Notes under the pieces: generated by a model
The model's database searches: none
What the model was told of the DNA's origin: nothing
Seen by the model: the letters and a program-made list of their open reading frames with translations, nothing else
Shown here: piece by piece, positions 43,738 through 54,897 of the stretch
Layout: each line of letters starts with the position of its first letter
How positions within the stretch are numbered: position 1 is the stretch's first letter
Assembly (NCBI RefSeq): GCF_000004195.4
Contig: NC_030685.2
Coordinates: forward strand, 51,887,516 to 51,951,515
Direction of reading: 5' to 3'
DNA from: Xenopus tropicalis
Taxonomy: Eukaryota > Chordata > Amphibia > Anura > Pipidae
Length of the DNA: 64,000 nt
Made by a program: the position numbers and the translations under genes

Positions 43738-44178
43738 CAAAGTACGAGTTCAAATCCCGAAATGGGTAAAATTCGGATTAGATACGATAATTTCTGATGA
43801 TCGAAAATGTCACGAAAATACTTACAAAAAAATCATATTAGTCACGATAATATCGTATTGGCGATCCAAAAGTCACAAAATTTTCGTGTCCGAACGATCG
43901 TAAACAGTGGGAAAACCTTTCTGACTTTGATCCTTCTGTGCATGTTTTAAGAAGCCTCCCATAGGAGTCAATGGCACTCCAACCTGGCCCAAGGAAAGTC
44001 ACGATACTGAAGCTTTAATGAATCTGAAACTTTTGTATGCGTTGCAACAAATACGATTTTGACACACAAATTGTCACAAAGTATGAAAAAGCCACAAAAA
44101 AACCAAACAGTACGAAAACTTTGAAAAAATACTAATTTTTTGTATTCAGAAACAATCATACTTTCATAAATGTGCCCC
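43738..44178. mobile_element. CpG-rich foldback MITE copy 6 (core type), left end lost, inside LINE B
   Basis: The right end ATAAATGTGCCCC matches the GGGGCACATTTAC subfamily of copy 3. The core TCCCATAGGAGTCAATGG and CCAACCTGGCCCAAGG is present (about 43957-44005). The GGGG left terminus is missing; the element starts at AAAGTACGAGTTC directly after LINE sequence. Many CpGs have decayed to TpG/CpA, so this is the oldest copy here. Confidence 0.7.
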
Positions 44179-44290
44179 TATGTGTATATATGACATTTAT
44201 ATTTGTTCTGTCAAAGTGCATCACATTGTTATTAAACCTCAGTTTCCAGTTTGCTGCCCAGTTTTCCATTTTGTCAAATTACCGTATATA

Positions 44291-45871
44291 CAGGTCCTTT
44301 TCAAAAAATTAGCATATTGTGATAAAGTTCATTATTTTCTGTAATGTACTGAGAAACATTAGACTTTCATATATTTTAGATTCATTACACACAACTGAAG
44401 TAGTTCAAGCCTTTTCTTGTTTTAATATTGATGATTGTGGCATACAGCTCATGAAAACCCAAAATTCCTATCTCAAAAAATTAGCATATCATGAAAAGGT
44501 TCTCTAAACGAGCTATTAACCTAATCATCTGAATCAACTAATTAACTCTAAAAACCTGCAAAAGATTCCTGAGGCTTTTAAAAACTCCCAGCCTGGTTCA
44601 TTACTCAAAACCGCAATCATGGGTAAGACTGCCGACCTGACTGCTGTCCAGAAGGCCATCATTGACACCCTCAAGCAAGAGGGTAAGACACAAAAAGAAA
44701 TTTCTGAACAAATAGGCTGTTCCCAGAGTGCTGTATCAAGGCACCTCAGTGGGAAGTCTGTGGGAAGGAAAAAGTGTGGCAGAAAACGCTGCACAACGAG
44801 AAGAGGTGACTGGGCCCTGAGGAAGATTGTGGAGAAGGACCGATTCCTGACCTTGGGGGACCTGCGGAAGCAGTGGACTGAGTCTGGAGTAGAAACATCC
44901 AGAGCCACCGTGTACAGGCGTGTGCAGGAAATGGGCTACAGGTGCTGCATTCCCCAGGTCAAGCCACTTTTGAACCAGAAACAGCGGCAGAAGCGCCTGA
45001 CCTGGGCTACAGAGAAGCAGCACTGGACTGTTGCTCAGTGGTCCAAAGTATGTCATTCGGAAATCAAGGTGCCAGAGTCTGGAGGAAGACTGGGGAGAGG
45101 GAAATGCCAAAATGCCTGAAGTCCAGTGTCAAGTACCCACAGTCAGTGATGGTCTGGGGTGCCATGTCAGCTGCTGGTGTTGGTCCACTGTGTTTTATCA
45201 AGGGCAGGGTCAATGCAGCTAGCTATCAGGAGATTTTGGAGCACTTCATGCTTCCATCTGCTGAAAAGCTTTATGGAGATGAAGATTTCATTTTTCAGCA
45301 TGACCTGGCACCTGCTCACAGTGCCAAAACCACTGGTAAATGGTTTACTGACCATGGTATTACTGTGCTCAATTGGCCTGCCAACTCTCCTGACCTGAAC
45401 CCCATAGAGAATCTGTAGGATATTGTGAAGAGAAAGTTGAGAGACACAAGACCCAACACTCTGGATGAGCTTAAGGCCGCTATTGAAGCATCCTGGGCCT
45501 CCATAACACCTGAGCAGTGCCACAGGCTGATTGCCTCCATGCCACGCCACACTGAAGCAGTCATTTCTGCAAAAGGATTCCCGACCAAGTAGTGAGTGCA
45601 TAACTGAACATAATTATTTGAAGGTTGACTTTTTTTGTATTAAAAACACTTTTCTTTTATTGGGCGGATGAAATATGCTAATTTTTTGAGATAGGAATTT
45701 TGGGTTTTCATGAGCTGTATGCCACAATCATCAATATTAAAACAAGAAAAGGCTTGAACTACTTCAGTTGTGTGTAATGAATCTAAAATATATGAAAGTC
45801 TAATGTTTATCAGTACATTACAGAAAATAATGAACTTTATCACAATATGCTAATTTTTTGAAAAGGACCTG
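44291..45871 (+). mobile_element. Tc1/mariner element, second family, full length
   Basis: TA at 44289-44290 and 45872-45873. The inverted ends are CAGGTCCTTTTCAAAAAATT and its inverse, within inverted repeats of about 210 bp (44291-44500 and 45662-45871). Both contain CTTTTCTTGTTTTAATATTG or its inverse and the inner direct-repeat motif AAAAAATTAGCATAT twice. Total 1.58 kb. It inserted at the TA of GTATATAC in the left end of the surrounding MITE. It is clearly distinct in sequence from the 8873-10410 element. Confidence 0.9.
44619..45592 (+). pseudogene. Tc1-like transposase (second family), deletion plus nonsense codon
   Basis: It starts at ATG 44619. N-terminal helix-turn-helix domains: MGKTADLTAVQKAIIDTLKQ, KEISEQIGCSQSAVSRHLSG, then a RKKCGRKRCTTRRGD basic hook. 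The first frame ends at 45119. Around 45048 a deletion of roughly 28 bases removes the segment that carries the first catalytic Asp (the WSDE motif) and shifts frame. The second frame (to 45418) retains FQHDLAPAHSAKTTGKWF with the second Asp and SPDLNPIENL with the Glu, 34 residues apart (DD34E). The Trp codon after NPIENL is TAG at 45416-45418. In-frame sequence then continues to TAG at 45590-45592. It is inactive; the inverted repeats could still be mobilised by an intact relative. Confidence 0.9.
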
Positions 45872-46496
45872 TACTCGAGTATAAGCCGATCCGAATATAA
45901 GCCGAGGTACCTAATTTTACCTAAGAAAACTGGAAAAACTTACTGACTCGAGTATAAGCCTAGGGTGGGAAATGCAGCCGCTACTGCTAAGTTTCAATAA
46001 TCAAAATAAATACCAATAAAATGACATTAATTGAGGCATCAGTGGGGTATATGTTTTTAAATATTTATTTCAAAGAAAAACAGTAAACTAGCTCTGTAAG
46101 TGGAGAAGAGGGTCAACAAAAACAACAGGCACTGGAGGGTCTGGTTGTGGGTGGCCTAATTTGCACACAAAGGACAGAGGGGGCTAGTCTGGAGGGACCA
46201 ATGGCACCCGATTCGAGTATAAGCCGAAGGTGACTTTTTCAGCACATTTTGGGTGCTGAAAAACTAGGCTTATACTCGAGTATATACAGTACTTTGCAAA
46301 GTGGCAGCATCCTGCATGGGACAGTTTTGCATTTAGTAGCATCAGCAGAAATAGAAATTGTAATTACAATAGCCACCTCTAGGTTATTAATAAACAAGTT
46401 AAAAAGCAAAGGACTAAGGACAAACTCCTGCGGTACTTCACTAACACTGGTCCAATTAGAAAATGTTCTCTATTCAAGTACAAATATTATGTTTAA

Positions 46497-46775
46497 GGCA
46501 GGGCCAGAACTAGGGGTAGACAGAAGAAGCACCTGCCTAGGGCGCCACAGTGAGGGGGGGGCTAGGCAGGTACCTCTGTTGCCACCCCTAGTCCAGGATA
46601 TCTTACCCCAATCTCCCGGTGCTCTACCCCCTGCACGGCATCTGCGCGCCTTGGGCACAGCGCTCCCTCCTCTACGGCGTCCCCGCATGTGCGCGTTTGG
46701 GGGGGGAAGAGAGGGGGAAGCAGTGGGGGCGAGGTGGCCATCTGACTTGGCCGCCTCTGGTTTCAGGCGAATATT
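46497..46775. repeat. GC-rich repeat, AGGGCCAGAACTAGGGGTAG type
   Basis: It opens at CAGGGCCAGAACTAGGGG, then CACCTGCCTAGGGCGCCACAG, GGCTAGGCAGGTACCTC and CTTGGCCGCCTCTGG. Related partial copies are at 24960-25157 and (opening only) about 40801. Adenine-poor and CpG-containing. The open frame from 46249 runs through LINE and repeat text and is not a gene. Confidence 0.55.
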
Positions 46776-47902
46776 CTGCCCATTTATGTCATCTGTCTGC
46801 ACCATGAAGCTCTGGCTAGTATTCTGTGATTAAAATGGTGGCAACCCTAAGAAAAAGGAATATTAGCTAATGTATGGTAAGCCAAGTGAGCCTCAGATGA
46901 TATATGTGCACAGAGAACCAGAGGACCGTGTGTATTTATGAAGGTGATCTTGATCTTGTCTAACCCTATAACACAGGAATATCCACATTGTGGCCATCCA
47001 TCTGTTGTTATCGGGCACCAGTAGCAGCAAGTGCCTGAGAAAAATATCCTGAAAATATTTAAATGCAGGTTTGTGTAACATAAAGTAAATAAGTAAATAG
47101 CCTTATTTTTCACATGACAGGCACAAGGGCGTAGATGCTGATGAGAACAAGTACAGACAGCTTTAGTGTTTACAGCACCTGTTAAGCTGACCTGATATAG
47201 CAAACTACTATATTTAACTCAAAAGGGGCTTGAAAAAAATGGAAAAGAAAAAAAGCAGTTGACTCATTGCTTGTTAACAGCTTTCTACCAGTATTCATAA
47301 ATATTAGTTGAGAAAGACAATTTTTAGATATATCATCATTAGAAAAGACTGAGAAGATACTGCCATCTCCTGTTTCTTATAAGTATCACATGTAAAGGCT
47401 GACCTCAGAGTCCAGGTTTGATAGCATAAAAGCATATATACAACTAGTACAACTAGGCTTAATAAATCGCAATCAGCTTGTGCACTATTTTACTTACCAG
47501 AACCTTATCTTATATAACAAGACTCAGATAAGGTAGTTTAGCAGAAAATGGCTGCTTTATTGTAAGTCTAAAATACAGAGTCTTGGGAAGCAGAATAACA
47601 TGTATCACAGAAGGCTTCGAATGTGGCTTTACAAGTAGCAGCTTTTATACCAATTACAAATTACATGAGATGCACAAAGTCACTAGTAAAAATCCTATAG
47701 GGTAATGTTAACCAACCAAAAAGACATTCTGCATAGACAGCATTTACTGTACATTATGGTCTGCTTCGCACCTTCGGTGCGTGTGTCGGTGAGTGGGCTT
47801 GGAGGGTGGGTGCATGTGTTCAGTGTGCAATTTAAATTTATGCTCACAACATAACCTCTAAAGCTGGCCAAAGGAAAAGTAACATCAATTTAAATTGTAG
47901 AC
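46776..47902. other. No gene seen
   Basis: AT-rich; a 6 bp stem with a TTC loop (CGCACC-TTC-GGTGCG) lies at about 47769. The 118-codon minus frame at 46847-47203 has no domain signal. Confidence 0.4.
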
Positions 47903-48216
47903 CAGTGTTCCCCAACCAATGGCTCATGAGCAACATGTTGCTCCCCAACCCCTTGGATGTTGCTCCCCGTGGCCTCAAAGCAGGTGCTTTTAGAATTGCT
48001 GGCTTAGGTGCAAGTTTTGGCTGCATACAAACTAAGTATAATGCCAAACAGAGCCTTCTATAGGCTGCCAGTCCATATAGGGGCTATTAAGTAGCCAATT
48101 ATAGCTCTTATTGGCACCCCCAGGAACATTTTTCATGTTCATGTATCCAGTGATGCCCCCAAACACTTTTTCAATTTAAATGTGGCTCACAGGTATAAAA
48201 TGTTGGGGATCCCTGC
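47903..48216. mobile_element. hAT-like MITE, CAGTGTTCCCCAACC end
   Basis: The left end CAGTGTTCCCCAACCAATGG and right end TGTTGGGGATCCCTGC are inverted. TTGTAGAC (47895-47902) and CTGTAGAC (from 48216) agree in 7 of 8 bases. The body has GAGCAACATGTTGCTCCCC and TTTAAATGTGGCTCACAGG. Same family as 20595-20901, in the same general orientation. Confidence 0.65.
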
Positions 48217-48894
48217 TGTAGACCCTGATAAAAAGCTTAGATGCTGAGGGTCCTCAGGTGCAAAATTAACTTTGCACCTGGAGCCCCTATATGCCACATT
48301 CTTAAGTAAACCTACGCACATTGGGCATCATGTTCAGAAGACCCCTGCCTTTCATATTTAGGATGTTTTATCTGCATAGCTAAGGACCTGTAGATGATAG
48401 GATCCTGTAAACTGAAAATTTTTCAAAAATGTCAGATATTTTTATAAAAACCCATAACTTATGGAAAGCATTGCAACTTGGCAGTTTGCAGTAGAAAGAC
48501 ATATTTATCCACTTTGAATTTGTCAGAATCCATTCTTTCCAAAGGGTAAACCTAGTGTTAGCGGAATGAATCTGAAGTATGCAGATTTCTAAAGTGGTGC
48601 TGAGAGTTTTTGACATATACAGGACAGAAATCTCTATACATCCAAATCAGTCTATCCAAATCAGTTGTATTTTTTTGCATAAAATTAGTCATGTATTTGA
48701 TATATGTGTTTTTATTAAGGAAAATATTTTTTGTGGAACATATATTTTGAAAGCATATGTTGTCCTAGAAAAAACATTTTTATTTTTCCCAGGTAAACTA
48801 TAAGTCCCCCCAGAAAAGGCCCCTATAGTGAAAGAGCGCAAAATGGTCATGTTTTTTGCACTTCACACCCTTCGCTGACCCTTGAAATTTTAAA
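48217..48894. other. No gene seen
   Basis: AT-rich. A possible small inverted arrangement CCAAATCAGTCTATCCAAATCAG near 48640 is a direct repeat only. No supported gene. Confidence 0.4.
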
Positions 48895-50475
48895 ACAAAG
48901 TGAAGCCCTGCATCTTTACAATAAATACAGAACTGCTTGGGTCACTCGGGAGGAAATTCAAAAGAGACTTGAACATGTAAAGGTAAACAAAGGTCCAGGG
49001 CCGGATGGGATTCATCCCAGGGTATTAAATGAGCTGAGCGCTGTGATTGCCAAACCTCTTCACTTAATTTTTCAGGATTCGTTGAGGTCTGGCATGGTGC
49101 CGAGAGACTGGCGAATTGCTAATGTGGTGCCGTTATTTAAAAAGGGATCCCGTTCTCAGCCTGAAAACTATAGGCCTATTAATCTGACATCAGTAGTAGG
49201 AAAACTTTTGGAAGGGGTAATAACGCATAGGGTACTTGAATACATTGCAGTTCACAATACTATTAGTTTGTGCCAGCATGGTTTTATGCGTAACAGATCT
49301 TGCCAGACTAATTTAGTCGCCTTTTATGAGGAGGTGAGTAGGAACCTCGATGCTGGAATAGCAGTTGATGTCATCTACTTGGACTTTGCTAAAGCGTTTG
49401 ATATAGTACCTCACAGAAGGTTAATGATCAAATTGAGGAATATTGGCCTAGAACATAATACTTGTAATTGGATAGAGAATTGGCTGAAGGATAGAGTACA
49501 AAGAGTGGTGGTAAATGGAACATTTTCTAATTGGACCAGTGTGGTTAGTGGAGTTCTGCAGGGGTCAGTCCTTGGTCCTTTGCTTTTAACTTGTTTATTA
49601 ATGACCTGGAGGTGGGCATAGACAGTACTGTTTCTATTTTTGCTGATGACACTAAATTGTGCAAAACTATAAGTTCCATGCAGGATGCTGCCGCTTTGCA
49701 GAGCGATTTGACAAAATTGGGAAAATGGGCAGCAAACTGGAAAATGAGGTTCAATGTTGATAAGTGCAAAGTTATGCATTTTGGTAGAAATAAAATAAAT
49801 GCAAACTATCTACTGAATGGTAGTGTGTTGGGGGTATCCTTAATGGAGAAGGATCTAGGGGTTTTTGTAGATAACAAGTTGTCTAATTCCAGGCAGTGTC
49901 ATTCTGTGGCTACTAAAGCAAATAAAGTGCTGTCTTGTATAAAAAAGGGCATTGACTCAAGGGATGAAAACATAATTTTGCCCCTTTATAGGTCCCTGGT
50001 AAGGCCTCACCTTGAGTATGCAGTGCAGTTTTGGGCTCCAGTCCTTAAGAAGGATATTAATGAGCTGGAGAAAGTGCAGAGACGTGCAACTAAACTGGTT
50101 AAGGGGATGGAAGATTTAAACTATGAGGTTAGACTGTCGAGGTTGGGGTTGTTTTCTCTGGAAAAGAGGCGCTTGCGAGGGGACATGATTACTCTGTACA
50201 AGTACATTAGAGGGGATTATAGGCAGATGGGGGATGTTCTTTTTTCCCATAAAAACAATCAACGCACCAGAGGTCACCCCTTTAGATTAGAGGAACGGAG
50301 CTTCCATTTGAAGCAGCGTAGGTGGTTTTTCACGGTGAGGGCAGGGAGGTTGGGGAATGCCCTTCCTAGTGATGTGGTAATGGCAGACTCTGTTAATGCC
50401 TTCAAGAGGGACCTGGATGAGTTCTTGAACAATCAGAATATCCAAGGCTATTGTGATACTAATATCTACAGTTAG
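48895..50475 (+). pseudogene. CR1-like reverse transcriptase, one-base deletion
   Basis: The first frame (to 49621) holds KGPGPDGIHPRVLNEL, the RT fingers (FKKGSRSQPENYRPINLTSV) and motif A (YLDFAKAFDIVPH). Motif B reads [12 protein letters not shown], with Leu where copy A has the conserved Pro. The frame is lost at about 49585-49590, where copy A has five T and this copy four. The second frame (49591-50475) has FINDLE, FADDTKL (motif C, catalytic Asp pair) and the rest of the C-terminus to QGYCDTNIYS. One deletion and one conserved-site change separate it from copy A, so it is young but dead. The initiators suggested by open frames are GTG inside the domain, not true starts. Confidence 0.9.
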
Positions 50476-50623
50476 TATTAGTGGTTGTATATATATAGTT
50501 TATGTATGTGAGTGTATAGATTGGTAGGTGTGGGTTGTGTGTGCTGGGTTTACTTGGATGGGTTGAACTTGATGGACTCTGGTCTTTTTTCAACCCTATG
50601 TAACTATGTAACTATGTAACTTG
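48895..50623 (+). mobile_element. CR1-like LINE copy C, longest copy
   Basis: It extends further 5' than the others: LINE coding text starts near 48895 (translating EALHLYNKYR, then WVTREEIQKRLEHVKVNKGP). It ends in ATGTAACTATGTAACTATG at about 50598-50623. The endonuclease is missing, so it is still 5' truncated. Sequence is very close to copy A, differing by scattered substitutions. Confidence 0.9.
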
Positions 50624-50954
50624 TGTTTGGCAGCACTGTATTAAAGAGAGCAGGCAGGAGGATGCAAATAGGCATCCTGCCTCAAACCCACTGGTGGGCA
50701 CAGGCCACAAAAGAGCCTAAAACTTAGCACCTACTGTATGGCAGATGGTAAGGACAGGGCTAGTTGTACCCATTGGTGCAAGGTTCTGCACATATTTTCA
50801 ATCAATGCTAAGTACAGCCAGAGCCTACCAAGAAGTCATTTTAGAATTGCTATAAGGGACTCACTTTTGAGCTTTTTAGTGCTCCTGCACTTGCTTCTGG
50901 GGTTGCTGTAATTGATCCCTCAGGTGCATGGGTGGAGGACTCCATTAAACGAAT
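50624..50954. other. No gene seen
   Basis: Sequence between the LINE tail and the next MITE fragment; no recognised feature. Confidence 0.4.
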
Positions 50955-51210
50955 ACCATCACGCCAGCAGCTGATCAGCAGAACAATGGGAAGGTAGCAA
51001 GATAGCAGCTTCCAGTAGATATCAGAATAGAACTCAATATTAAGAAATCCACGTCCAGTCTGGGACTCCAGCAGTTATATGGGAGTAGGAAAACCAAAAG
51101 GTTATCTGAAAGCAGTTCTAATGTGTAGTGCTGGCTCCATCTGAAAGCTCAGACTCAGGCACAATGCACTGAGATGGCTGCCTACACACCAATATAACAA
51201 CTTAAAGAAA
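50955..51210. repeat. Fragment of the AAAGGAATACTGTC-type TTAA MITE
   Basis: Shares GCAGCTGATCAGCAGAACAA, CCAGTAGATATCAGAATA, GGTTATCTGAAAGCAGTTCT and ATGGCTGCCTACACACC with 37356-37835. Neither terminus is intact. Confidence 0.6.
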
Positions 51211-53399
51211 ATACATTTGTTGGTTCAAGAATAAAATTTTTAGAATTTTAAATGGCAGAGTGAATTACTTGCTATGTAAACAGTGTAATTTAGAAATAAG
51301 AAGTATACTATAAAAATCATGACAGAAGCCAAATATAATTCCAAAGTAATTGCTCTAAGAGAACCTTTCTGGCAGGGGTCAGTATGTGAAAATGTATGAT
51401 CATATTGTCTGTGTAAATGTATTTTTACAGAGTAATACAGCTGAATTGTGTTCAGTTCATTGTGTCACTTCAGCTTCATATTTGTTGGTATCTCTGTGGG
51501 GCCATAATATCCTGTGTATAGAAATACGGATACCATCAGGGCATAGTTCTAGAACATTTTGAAGGATTCAGTCAGTGTAGTTATGCATCTAACATCCAAT
51601 TCACCCCAAAGCAGCTCAGTTAATACAATATTGTATATATTTTCTGCTATTATATTACCAAAGGAATTGGTGCCTCTTGTATTGCAACCTGTTGTGTGAT
51701 GAATTGTTAGCTGAGGTCTCTAGGCTGAAGTGGGAATATTGCAAAATAATGTTCTATTATTATTTTAGATGGAGGTCAATAAACAGTTGCCTGAGATCAT
51801 GGCTAAAGATGTAATGAACTGAGACATGTTTCCAGGGTAGGGTGAAGATCCATTTACTTAAGTGCATAGTTTATGATTCTATGCATATAAAGCACCACAT
51901 TAAGGTCAATAAGTAAATATCAATAGCATCCACATATGTATACAGAGATAGGCATCATGCTGTTCTCTTCTATTCATCAAAGCCAGTAACCTGATATTTT
52001 CTACGAGTGTAGCCACTGAACAAAACATTAGAACTTGGTGAAATGCATATGATATACTGTTTGGGAATAACCTGGAAATTAGAAGCACATTCCATAAAAT
52101 TTGATATGCGTTACTTTCTCTCTATTAGCTATAAATGTTTCAAATCATAGTTAGTCAGACTATACAGGGGTATAGATAAATTAGCTGAAAGACCTAACAA
52201 AAACAAAATAAGATTTTAAAGAAGCATAGTGGAAACTGAAAATAATTCAACATAAGATACATATAAAGTTCAGTATAGTATCACTGAACTTTGCACTTTA
52301 CCTTTTTAGTCAGTACGTCAATATGTTTATTTGCAGTCTTACCAGTAGTGGCACATCAGGAGATTTGTCTCCCGCAATAAATCTTTGCTAAATGGACAAC
52401 TAATCTCCTGAGAAAAATTGTGGTGCTTCATTTTTCTGAAGGAACCTGCAATTTCCCAGAGTGGCAACTTTGGAAAAGTAAACTGCCGTGCATGTTTCCC
52501 CACTGTGATTTACTGAATTTACTGTGGGAAGCATTAAGGGGTGGCTAATCTTCCTGAGTTCCAGACAGTACCCTTAGGCATTACCCATAGGCATTTCTAC
52601 ATTACAGAAATAACCCTTATTCAGAAAATCCCAGGTCATATGTATTTAGTATACATGTGAAAATGAACACAGAGAATGGAAAATTATTAAATATGCCAAA
52701 ATCTTTTACATTGCAAGATCGTTTGGGCAGGTCCCTGTATACTGCTTGCATTGGTTATTGTTGCTTTTTATATAAATCTGTATGTTCATTGCATACACCC
52801 ATTTATTGTACAGCTCTGCTGACTAAATCAGTCCCAGTGTTGGCTGTTGTGGCTATTGTTAGAATAATCTAATATATGTACTGTTGCATGTTCCTCAACC
52901 TTGGTATATGCAACCATCAGTTGTTTTGTATGTTATAATTTTCTCAAGATTTAATTTAGCAGTTTGGCCTACAGTTCCTCATTGATATGTACTGCAATAT
53001 ATTGTATTCAGTGTCCTCTTTAAGAGGTCATTTAGATGAAGAGATGGACCCCACCCCCATGTGGGTCATATTCTATAGATGTCAGTAGATTGTGAAAATG
53101 GTTATGGAAAATGAGCATTAGTAAATGCCCCAGGTCTAGCTGCTCACTGAAATTATTAAATAGCTTTTGCTAGTTGATTGCTGAACTTATAACAAGGTAA
53201 GCAGTTGAAATGAAAGGGAATTCCATAAAATAGCTACTAATTCCTAAGATTGCTAGTGTTATGTAAAAATAATGACTATGCACTCAAACAATTCTCAGCT
53301 AAGTATTAAAGGAGAACTAACCCCTAAAAATGAATATGGCTTAATTGTCATATTTTATATACTAAACTTACTGCACCAGCCTAAAGTTTCAGCATCCCA
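51211..53399. other. 2.2 kb without recognisable gene
   Basis: AT-rich. At about 52350-52545, AGATTTGTCTCCCGCAATAAA and CTAATCTCCTGAG resemble the terminal text of the palindromic MITE at 59738 and probably come from an old relative. Otherwise nothing was seen. Confidence 0.4.
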
Positions 53400-53682
53400 A
53401 TAGCAGCAATGATCCAGGACTTGTCACAGTGGTTGATCAGTTCTGCACATCAACTAGTGCACATTTCATCCCATTCCTCCATACAGAACAGCTTCAGCTC
53501 TTTGATGTTGGTGGGGTTGTCACATGGACCACACGCTTTAGGCATATCCACAACATTTCAATTGAATTAAGGTCAGAACATTGTCTTGGGTATTCCACAA
53601 CTTTCTCTTCATTTTTCTTTAACCATTTTTTGGTAGAATGATTTGTGTGTTGGTACATGAGTACCAACAGTATTGACAACAT
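53400..53682 (-). pseudogene. Tc1/mariner transposase remnant (C-terminal part)
   Basis: On the minus strand a frame reads STKKWLKKNEEKVVEY, then CSDLNSIEMLWICLKRVVH. This corresponds to the region between the second Asp and just past the catalytic Glu of a Tc1 transposase (usual form SPDLNPIE.LW..LK). Further 3' (plus 53430-53500) the frame-shifted remainder reads like the EEW...-type C-terminus. No inverted repeats were found. It is a third Tc1 lineage in the window, judged by its distinct residues, and is old and broken. Confidence 0.65.
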
Positions 53683-54897
53683 GTGATTGCCAAACCTATT
53701 CACTTAATTTTTTTCAGGATTCATTGAGGTCTGGCATGGTGCAGAGAGACTCATAAATTGCTAATGTAGTGCAGTTATTCAAAAAGGGATCCCGTTCTCA
53801 GCCTGAAAATTATAGGCCTGTTAGTCAGACTTAGTGTTAGGAAAGCTTTCGGAAGGGGTAATAAGGGATAGGATAGTTCAATACATTGCAAATCACAATA
53901 ATAAAAGTTTGCGCCAGCATGGTTTTATGCGTAACACAGCTTGCCAGACAAATTTAACTGCCTTTTATGAGGTCTTGAGCAGGAACCTCAAAGCTTGAAT
54001 GGCAGTAGATGTCAAGTGTTAAAGCATTTGATACAGTAACGCACAGAAAGTTAATGATAAAATTGAAAACTATTGGGCTAGAACATATTTGTAATTGGAC
54101 AGCAAAAAAGCTGAAGGATAGATTACAAAGAGTGGTGGTAAATGGAACCTTTTCTAATTGGACCAGTGTTGTTAGTGGAGTACCGCAGGGGTCAGTCCTT
54201 GGGCCTTTGCTTTTTAACTTGTTTATTAATGACCTGGAGGTGGGCATAGAAAGTACTGTTTCTATTTTTGCTGATGATACTGTAGAATTATAAATTCCAT
54301 GCAGGATGCTGCCATTTTGCAGAGCGATAAAATTGGAAAACTGGGAAGGAAAATGGAAAATGAGGTTCAATGTTGAAAAGTGCAAAGTTATGCACTTTGG
54401 TAGAAATAATATAAATGTGAGTTATACACTAAACGGTAGTAGAGTATCCTTTATTGAGAAGGATCTGGAGATTTTTGTTGATAACAAGTTGTCTACTTTC
54501 AGGCAATATCATTCCGTGGCTACTAAAGCAAATAAAGTGCTGTCTTGTATAAAAAGAGGGAAGGAAGATTTAAACTTTGAGGTTAGACTGTCGAGGTTGG
54601 GGTTGTTTTCTCTGCAAAAAGGCACTTGTGAGGGGACATGATTACTCTGTACAAGTACATTAGATGAGATTATAGGCAGATAGGGGATGTTTTTTTATCC
54701 CATATAAACGGCCAGCGCACCAGAGGCCACCCCTTTAGATTGAAGGAACGGAAATTTCATTTGAAGCAGCATAGGTGGTTTTCAAGAAGAGGGCAGTGAG
54801 GTTGTGATGGCAGATTCTGTTAATGCCTTTAAGAGGGGCCTGGATGAGTGCTTTAACAAGCATAGTATCCAAGGCTATTGTGATACTAAATACTAAC
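53683..54897 (+). mobile_element. CR1-like LINE copy D, degraded
   Basis: It follows copy C from GTGATTGCCAAACC to CAAGGCTATTGTGATACTAA with many small deletions. Open pieces at 54009-54293 (motif A VTHRKL region, [24 protein letters not shown]) and 54306-54641 (VEKCKVMHFGRNN, ...KANKVLSCIK). About 150 bases are deleted after LSCIK. The 3' octamer tail is absent. It begins exactly where the Tc1 remnant ends. Confidence 0.85.

Larger units (their letters stand above)
44283..46297. mobile_element. MITE with GTATATACTCGAGTATAAGCC ends, split by Tc1
   Basis: The left end CCGTATATA is cut by the Tc1 element and resumes at 45872 with TACTCGAGTATAAGCCGA. The right end GGCTTATACTCGAGTATATAC is its inverse (about 46269-46290). 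ACTCGAGTATAAGCC also recurs inside (about 45945). TAC borders both sides. Without Tc1 the element is about 430 bp. It is non-coding, and I cannot name the superfamily. Confidence 0.65.
42935..46495 (-). mobile_element. CR1-like LINE copy B, interrupted by three nested elements
   Basis: The 3' end (minus strand) is near 42935 with degraded octamers (TAGTTACAAAGTTA). LINE sequence continues to 43737, resumes at about 44200-44282 (TTTCCAGTTTGCTGCCCAG) and again at 46298-46495 (GTGGCAGCATCCTGCATGG to ACAAATATTATGTTTAAGGC). The gaps hold a foldback MITE and a CTCGAG-type MITE containing a Tc1 element. The three LINE pieces are collinear with copies A and C, so they are one old insertion. The far end abuts the GC-rich repeat at 46497. 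Confidence 0.85.

Noticed and set aside
43745..43765. GAGTTCAAATCCCG resembling a tRNA T-arm/B box
   Set aside because: No A box, acceptor stem or cloverleaf can be drawn around it; it is inside a decayed foldback MITE.
46249..46833. 194-codon plus-strand frame
   Set aside because: It crosses antisense LINE text and the GC-rich repeat; no coherent domain.
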